Below the pieces are notes generated by a model. The model did no database searches, was not told where the DNA came from, and saw nothing but the letters and a program-made list of their open reading frames with translations. This document shows positions 58,236-64,000 of a DNA stretch of 64,000 bases, one piece after another. The translations under genes and the position numbers were made by a program. This stretch comes from Pseudopyrenochaeta lycopersici (Eukaryota > Ascomycota > Dothideomycetes > Pleosporales > Pseudopyrenochaetaceae), in assembly GCA_003313425.1 (NCBI GenBank), contig NHZP01000038.1, positions 113,501 through 177,500 of the forward strand, given 5' to 3'. Numbering within the stretch: the first letter of the stretch is position 1; each line of letters starts with the position of its first letter.

Positions 58236-60855
58236 AGTGGCAGCAATACATGAGTCGAAGAGTATACCAAGGTAGCGAGGCAAAACCATGTCGATAGAAA
58301 ACAAAAAAGAAAAGCGTACATACTGGGAGTGTTGGGAGTTTATTTCTTAGTTTCGCAGGCAGTCTAAGAGATCATGAGAAACCACCCATGCGAAACTTGT
58401 ACGCGTCGGCCACAAATTGATTTTGAGGAGGAAACAACTTATAAGAAACCCAGAAAATCCTAGCACATGATGGTTGGTCTCATTCTCGCCGTGTAGGGCA
58501 ATAACGTATCATATATCATTCAAAACCCAAACTGTAGCGTCTAGATTAGGCATAAAAGGGGTATTGTGAGAGTATTTAATAGAATATTTTTCGGTATTAG
58601 CTGCCATCCACGCTATGCTATGGTTGAATCAAAAGACGTTGACATAAGATACAGTGTATCTGGGCGAAGGAATCTACCACAACAGCGAGGGTAGTCAACA
58701 CAAAATCGCTAGAGCTTCTCCCGCGTATTGGGCAGTGCTAGGCTGCAACGATAGTGGGTTCGCCCTGCTAGGTGCGTGCTGATGGACGTGGGGGGTCGCA
58801 AAATTGGGCGCGCAGCACCCCTCACACCTTCGCAGACCATTCCTTGTATTACCCTGAAGTCAAGCTACGGCAGGTATGCGCAGCGCTGATCTAGACCAAA
58901 ACACAGCATCACAAAAGATTGCTTCCATACGCATCTTTTGGGACAGAGCTGCTGGCGGCCTAGAGTCCAGGATGGAATGTATATGCACTTAGGTTTCTGC
59001 AATCGTCAACATGCGTCAATGCGGTCCTCCGATGGCATGGTGAGCATCTCGTCTTGGCCATGACCAGCCTTACAGAAACGGACGACTGCAGGCGCATTGA
59101 AGGCGCACGGGGCTGCAAAGCCAAGGCATTCTTAAAGTATAGTATGCCATTGGCGTTTAGGTGGCAACTCTGCGATCACATGTCAGCTTCAGCTTAGGCA
59201 TTTATTGTGTAACATTCTTCTCTTTGTGTACAGCGACAAGGCGAGCCTAGCAATTATGGGGAACGGTGTAGAAGGATGATCCTGCCATCCTCGCGCTCGT
59301 AACTCAAGGTATGTCCCTTCTCACCAAATGCGTGCAAGCTTTTCCACCATGCAGCGGCGGCTCTGTGGTCTATTGGCTCGTGGAGCCGCACAGACCTGGA
59401 CGGGAACATGGCCTTGCATGGGGTTTCCTCGGCTCGCTTACACCCCCACGTCAAGTTGCCGTGCTCACGCGGCCTCAACGAACGATGCACAGCAGCGAGA
59501 TTGATGTGATGACGCCTTCCGCCGTGCCTTGAACACGGCTGCTGGGGCTTCGGCGTTAGTTTGGGCAGAACCATTGGCTTCAGGGTCAGACGTAGATGCA
59601 GACATGAGTTGTGTCAGTGGAACATTATCAGCATTCAACTAACGAGATCTCGAATCGGAGTTTTCATCGCGCATCCAGCAAAACGAAAACAGCGCTATGG
59701 AGGCTACTGTTTAAAGGATATGGTATGCGGGGCCAGCGGCGGGCCTGCTCATCAACCAGTTTTGCGTGCGGTCTGCAAGGGAATTTGTGGCATGTGTTCA
59801 CATATTCGAGGGAATAATGTAGAGACTTTGGGGATGTTGATCGGGTACGCGAGGGATACACATGTACAGCATGAGCTAGCCTGACGTACTCGAAGACCGT
59901 CGTGGTGTGAATCCACATTTCCTCGGACCGCCTCTCTGCTGTGCGACATTTGCCTCTACCTACCCTGACAATCGGGCAGCCCGGCAGGGCAAGAACAGAT
60001 TTTGCAGGGGAACACAGCGAGCACTGTCCGACGATTGGATGGATCCGGTTGTACAGACGTTTGTGAGTGGAGCAATATCCACAGAGGGGCACATCAACTC
60101 CCAGATGAACTTTCCCTTTCTTGAAGCTGCTGCATCTGGGACAGTGTTTAGGAACCCTGGTCCTGGCTGGTTGATACTTCTGTGGTGTACCATTTGATTG
60201 ATTACCAAGACTTCAGAATTCTACCTGACACGCGAAGTCGGAAATAGATGTTCTGATACAAGGAGGGTACATGCTAATATTATATCAGTATATTCTCTAG
60301 GCGTACTCTTGTTCGTTGTCTCATCTCCCAGTTTCATACCTTTCCTCTCGACCAACTACCAGAGTGACGATAAGTCCTTGAGGTGAGCACTTTCGCCGCC
60401 AAGTCCTGCGCAATATAGGGCAAATACCCTCGATTACCCATACTTTGGGATATCTTGATCTGTATTTCATCGTTAGGAGTCCGGCAAGTCCAGAAATTTC
60501 TTGTACTAATTTGCCCTGCCAGGTTTGGTGTCATGGACCCACCAATATACACGAGCAGTCAACACCCAATCACACACAACTACATTCTGTCCGCACCAAA
60601 TGATAGGCACAGTGAAGGTTCCTGCGGTCCGTTCAATGGCCACGTTACTTCTCCAGACTTGACGGTAAGCGTGTTCTCTTCCGCCCAAGTGCCTTTAACC
60701 TAGGTTTCCGCCCACACACCACTGTGAGGTGGCGCTTCGCAACGTGATTTTGCCGAGCCTGAGAACTGTCCAATTGAAAGAGTGATTGAGAACTTATCAT
60801 TAACGCGAAACAGGCAAACAAGTTTATTCTTGACCAAGACGAAGAGCAAGAGGCG
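58236..60855. other. Intergenic region without a confident gene
   Basis: This 2.6-kb stretch has open frames of at most about 140 codons and no recognisable domains. A 106-codon minus-strand frame (59574-59254) has fairly even composition but no similarity I can name. The right end is the promoter of the DUF2841-like gene. Confidence 0.5.
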
Positions 60856-62557
60856 ATGGCGTGGTCGTTGCCTCCCGACACCGTGGTCCCGCTCGGACAC
60901 GCGAATGATTCTGAGTTGCCTCTCTATCATAGCCATAATATGCCAGATTTTGAAGTACTACTCTGTGATGAATTCAAGCTACCAGATTTTGTTTTTGAGC
61001 TATTTCCTAGCCGCGAACATGGCGTTCCTGCAACGTACCCGACGGCGTCGCTACAATGCGAGACTCTGACGGAACATGGCAACAATGGTCTGGTGATCCA
61101 ACAGGGCAGTACTCTACACAACGCATCCCCGTATGGGGTCGCGGATGAGACTGTCGGTGTGGCTGAGGGCGAGACGGGTACGCGCAATCGGTTGAAGTGC
61201 ATCTGTATTGGCGACTTCCCTAGGGTGATGGAATATTTCCGGAGTCGATTTAGAGAACTAACGGTGCATCCTACGAAACTGATAGTTATTTCTTGCATTG
61301 CCTATCTTGGGCATAGAGACACCAAACACAGCCCGTATCATAACCGGCTCCCAACTGAACAGCCGCCTGATTGCACCCCGCTATGGTGGCCTAGAGACGT
61401 CCCGTACAGCAATCCGCTGGAGCTTTCTAATTTTCGTGAGTCTATGATCCGCATCGTCTTGTACCTACATGAGCTGCAGCTGATACTACGTAGATTTCCT
61501 TGAATTAGCGGTGGATATGATGCGTCAACATCGAAAAGTCGACCACATCAAACGCAAGAGCTCCTGGGCGATAAGAATTCGAAATGCAGCGATGTTGGCA
61601 CTTGACAAGATCCCTACAGAGAGCTCGGATCCTTCTGTGAATGCCAGATTGAAACAATATGCAGTAGAGAAAGTGTTGCCCGCCTTTTTTAACGTGGCTC
61701 AATTCTACGAGTTCTTTGCAGATAAGCAGTGCTTGTGTAAGCAAGTAGGAGCAATCGATCCAAGCACTGGACTACACACCTTATGGCGCCAACTAAGCAT
61801 GCCAAGTACTACGACTCGGCCATCACCACAAGCTACGTGGACGAGGCAGAATATTCAAACGCAGATAGAGGCGCACAACGTGGGTAAATCCAGTGACGAG
61901 ACTGGGGATGATATGAATAGCAGCTCACCCTTACGTCAACGCCGGACCGAATCGTGGACGGCGGCTCTCACGCCAGAGGCAGCCAATGGCTCAATCACCA
62001 CCCAACAGCAGACACCGCAAATCTCGATGCTTACAGCAAACACGGCTCTCGTGAATTTTCCTCGGCCAATGGTAGTCCAGCAAAACGTGTGTCAGAATCA
62101 TCTTAGCCCAGCAGTCAACGCCTGGTTCGATCCATCACGAAATGGCCTTAATCTTCGCAACGACAGCTATAGCGACCCACTTTTAATGCAGAATATGAAC
62201 ACTCTCAATCCGCCGACACAGTATCCTACCAACCAGCTGCAATATTCCAACCCCGAGTTCCAGCTTCAGCAAAACATGGACGCCTCGACGAGCTTCGCGC
62301 AACCGCTCGGCTCAGGCGTCGCACCGCCTTTCGTGGATACATGGCCAATGTACGATGCGCCTTTTCTGCAGCAGGCAGGCGCTTCGAGTGCATCGATTGC
62401 GGCGAATAACGCAGCCTTCTCTTATAGGTACAATGATGCGATGTACCCTTCCTTCCCCACACAAGTGGATATGGCGTGTTCTTCTTCCTCTCCAGAAACC
62501 GATGTGGATGGGCCTTTCTACACCTTCATTCCTGACCACCACGGTCTCGGGCTCTAG
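60856..62557 (+). CDS. DUF2841 / YDR124W-like helical-bundle protein
   Basis: Two frames make one protein. The first (60856-61503) includes FPRVMEYFRSRFRELTVHPT, then TPLWWPRDVPYSNPLELSNF and a helix RESMIRIVLYLHELQLILRR. This is the pattern of PF11001, which includes YDR124W and the subtelomeric hrmA-associated proteins. The second (to 62557) carries a further helical part (NARLKQYAVEKVLPAFFNVA) and then a long Gln/Asn/Ser/Pro-rich tail without structure. The join is unresolved. It may be a 49-bp intron (donor near 61491, acceptor near 61539), a 73-bp intron from a GTGAGT at 61437, or a one-base frameshift near 61498, since coding similarity appears continuous there. Function is unknown. Confidence 0.65.
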
Positions 62558-64000
62558 TACTAATGGTGTACTACTCGGAAGCAATCACGGGGCCACTTAT
62601 GGGTCAAACTGGTCTTGCCATGTCATTCTGTCATGCTTCCACATCTTCTCTTGCTTACAAGTCTGTTTGCGGTATTTTATGTATAATTCGACGACTTATG
62701 ATGGCACCCTTTTTTTTCTTTTGTATCGAAACGAGTCATAGTGTATCTTTGGTATTTAGGAATGGCGACAGGGGAAACGTTGCGATACTGCGCCTTAACG
62801 CGCATGCCGTGCAATATTGCCTGGTAATCTTTGGGGCAGTCCCTTCAAACTACGCAATCAAAAGCGCCGGTTTCCTTTGCTGCCTTTGTCTCCTGCCTAG
62901 AAGTGCTTCAAGGATATTGATGTTTGCTTTCCACATGCCCGTGTCGCATGTGAATCAGCGCAGCATCGTGCTGGCTAGACGTACGCCATCACAACGCCTG
63001 CAGTGGACGACCGACTTCACTGCCTCAACGTTGCTCCGATTCTTTTGCGCACTGTCTTCTGCCGAGTGGGTTCGGGGGGAGCCGCGGCGGGGTAGCGGGA
63101 GCGGATGCTAGCGCGTTATTGTTGGGATAGCTGAGTCGCTAATTAGCTGTTTGTTGCTTGCAGAGCTCGTTGTGCACCCAAGGACCGTCCTCGATGCTGA
63201 TTGGCGCCGCCTATGTCTGCGTGAATAGCACTGTTCTGTTTCAGCGATTGCGAGGTCGCTTCTCATGTGCCATGGTGGTGCCCTGCTATGTCGTCGTCTT
63301 GTTCAGGCTCTCGGCCTGCGGTGGACGCACAGACTGACTGCAGCAAGACCGGGCTGGGCGCAACACCCAGCGCCCGCCACGACAGAGAGGCATGCGATTG
63401 CGACTTCAAGGCATCGCAATGCAGCGTGGCTTTGTGGCCATTGCTCAGATCCGACTGCGGCCGCGCATCCACATGTCGGCGGCGAGGGCAGGTAGGGGTG
63501 GCGTGCAGTGGCTATTGAAAAGGCCTTCGCACGACAGCTCGCGCAGCTGCAGCGAGTTTATGGGTGGGATGACTCAACGTTTACCGCTTTGTAAGCAACA
63601 AATTATTCGCCAGTGCCGCTGCAAAACTTGCTTGCGGGCTTGCTGGGCACGTAGTAGGATGCTTTCACAGTTTGCTCCATGTATTGATACCAAAAAAAAA
63701 TGTCAACCTCAATATCTACAATCATGATTACTCTAGTGCTACAATCTACCGAAGCAGACCAAATATGCTCACTTTGCTAACATGTTAAAATGCTAAGCAA
63801 AACATACTAAAATGGCTCCGGTTTGGATTGAAGGAATGAAAGAGCGTCTCGGCCAGGTTACGGCGACAAGCTGAATGCGGCTAGGCAACACAAATCGCCG
63901 ACCGACCGATGCTTGGCGTGTCAGCGCGCCTGCTGCTGCGCACGCCGCCTAGCACGCTCCGCCGCCTAGCACGCTCCCCCCTCTGTCCAATGAGAGCCCA
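62558..64000. other. Right-end intergenic region
   Basis: No confident gene is seen. The left part is 3' flank of the DUF2841-like gene; the remainder is GC-richer with short open frames only. Confidence 0.5.
63944..63977. repeat. Two tandem copies of a 17-bp unit
   Basis: The unit GCCGCCTAGCACGCTCC occurs twice in direct succession. Confidence 0.95.

Overview
The window looks like nuclear DNA of a filamentous ascomycete (Pezizomycotina). Genes carry short GT-AG introns of about 46-73 bp. Typical fungal families are present: Zn2Cys6 regulators, a highly reducing polyketide synthase (HR-PKS), a HET-domain relic, a FunK1 kinase and a LAMMER kinase. Repeats show the transition-biased, AT-rich decay expected of repeat-induced point mutation (RIP). 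A Dothideomycete would fit, but the sequence alone does not settle the class.

Layout. 1-1603: end of a decayed Ty3/gypsy element copy plus an inverted solo LTR. 1620-2716: amino-acid permease pseudogene. 3969-28361: a secondary-metabolite gene cluster. In order it holds a Zn2Cys6 regulator (-), MFS transporter (+), AflR-like Zn2Cys6 regulator (-), EthD-domain protein (-), FSH/LovG-type hydrolase (+), secreted galactose-mutarotase-like protein (-), SDR (+), GFA/CENP-V-like zinc protein (+), cytochrome P450 (-), trans-acting enoyl reductase (+) and the HR-PKS (+). 29465-37407: a complete LTR retrotransposon on the minus strand with identical 5-bp target duplications, 1.1 kb beyond the PKS. 37408-46275: gene-poor DNA with a leucyl-tRNA-synthetase-like fragment and a broken HET gene. 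46276-50254: two sugar-phosphate-cyclase (DHQ/EEV synthase-like) domains followed by a ROK-kinase-like domain, split by a one-base frame change. 53148-62557: FunK1 kinase, LAMMER-type kinase and a DUF2841/YDR124W-like protein.

How the cluster probably works. The PKS has KS-AT-DH-MT-psiKR-KR-ACP and no enoyl-reductase or release domain. The neighbouring LovC-like reductase would supply enoyl reduction and the FSH hydrolase would supply release, as LovC and LovG do for LovB. The P450, SDR, EthD and mutarotase-like proteins would tailor the chain and the MFS protein would export it. The PKS carries one in-frame TGA before the KR, so as read the synthase is truncated. The product cannot be named from sequence.

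The two observations most worth following are the tandem cyclase-ROK polyprotein, whose catalytic residues are unusual in every domain, and the interrupted trans-ER PKS cluster with a mutarotase-like protein that has lost both catalytic histidines.
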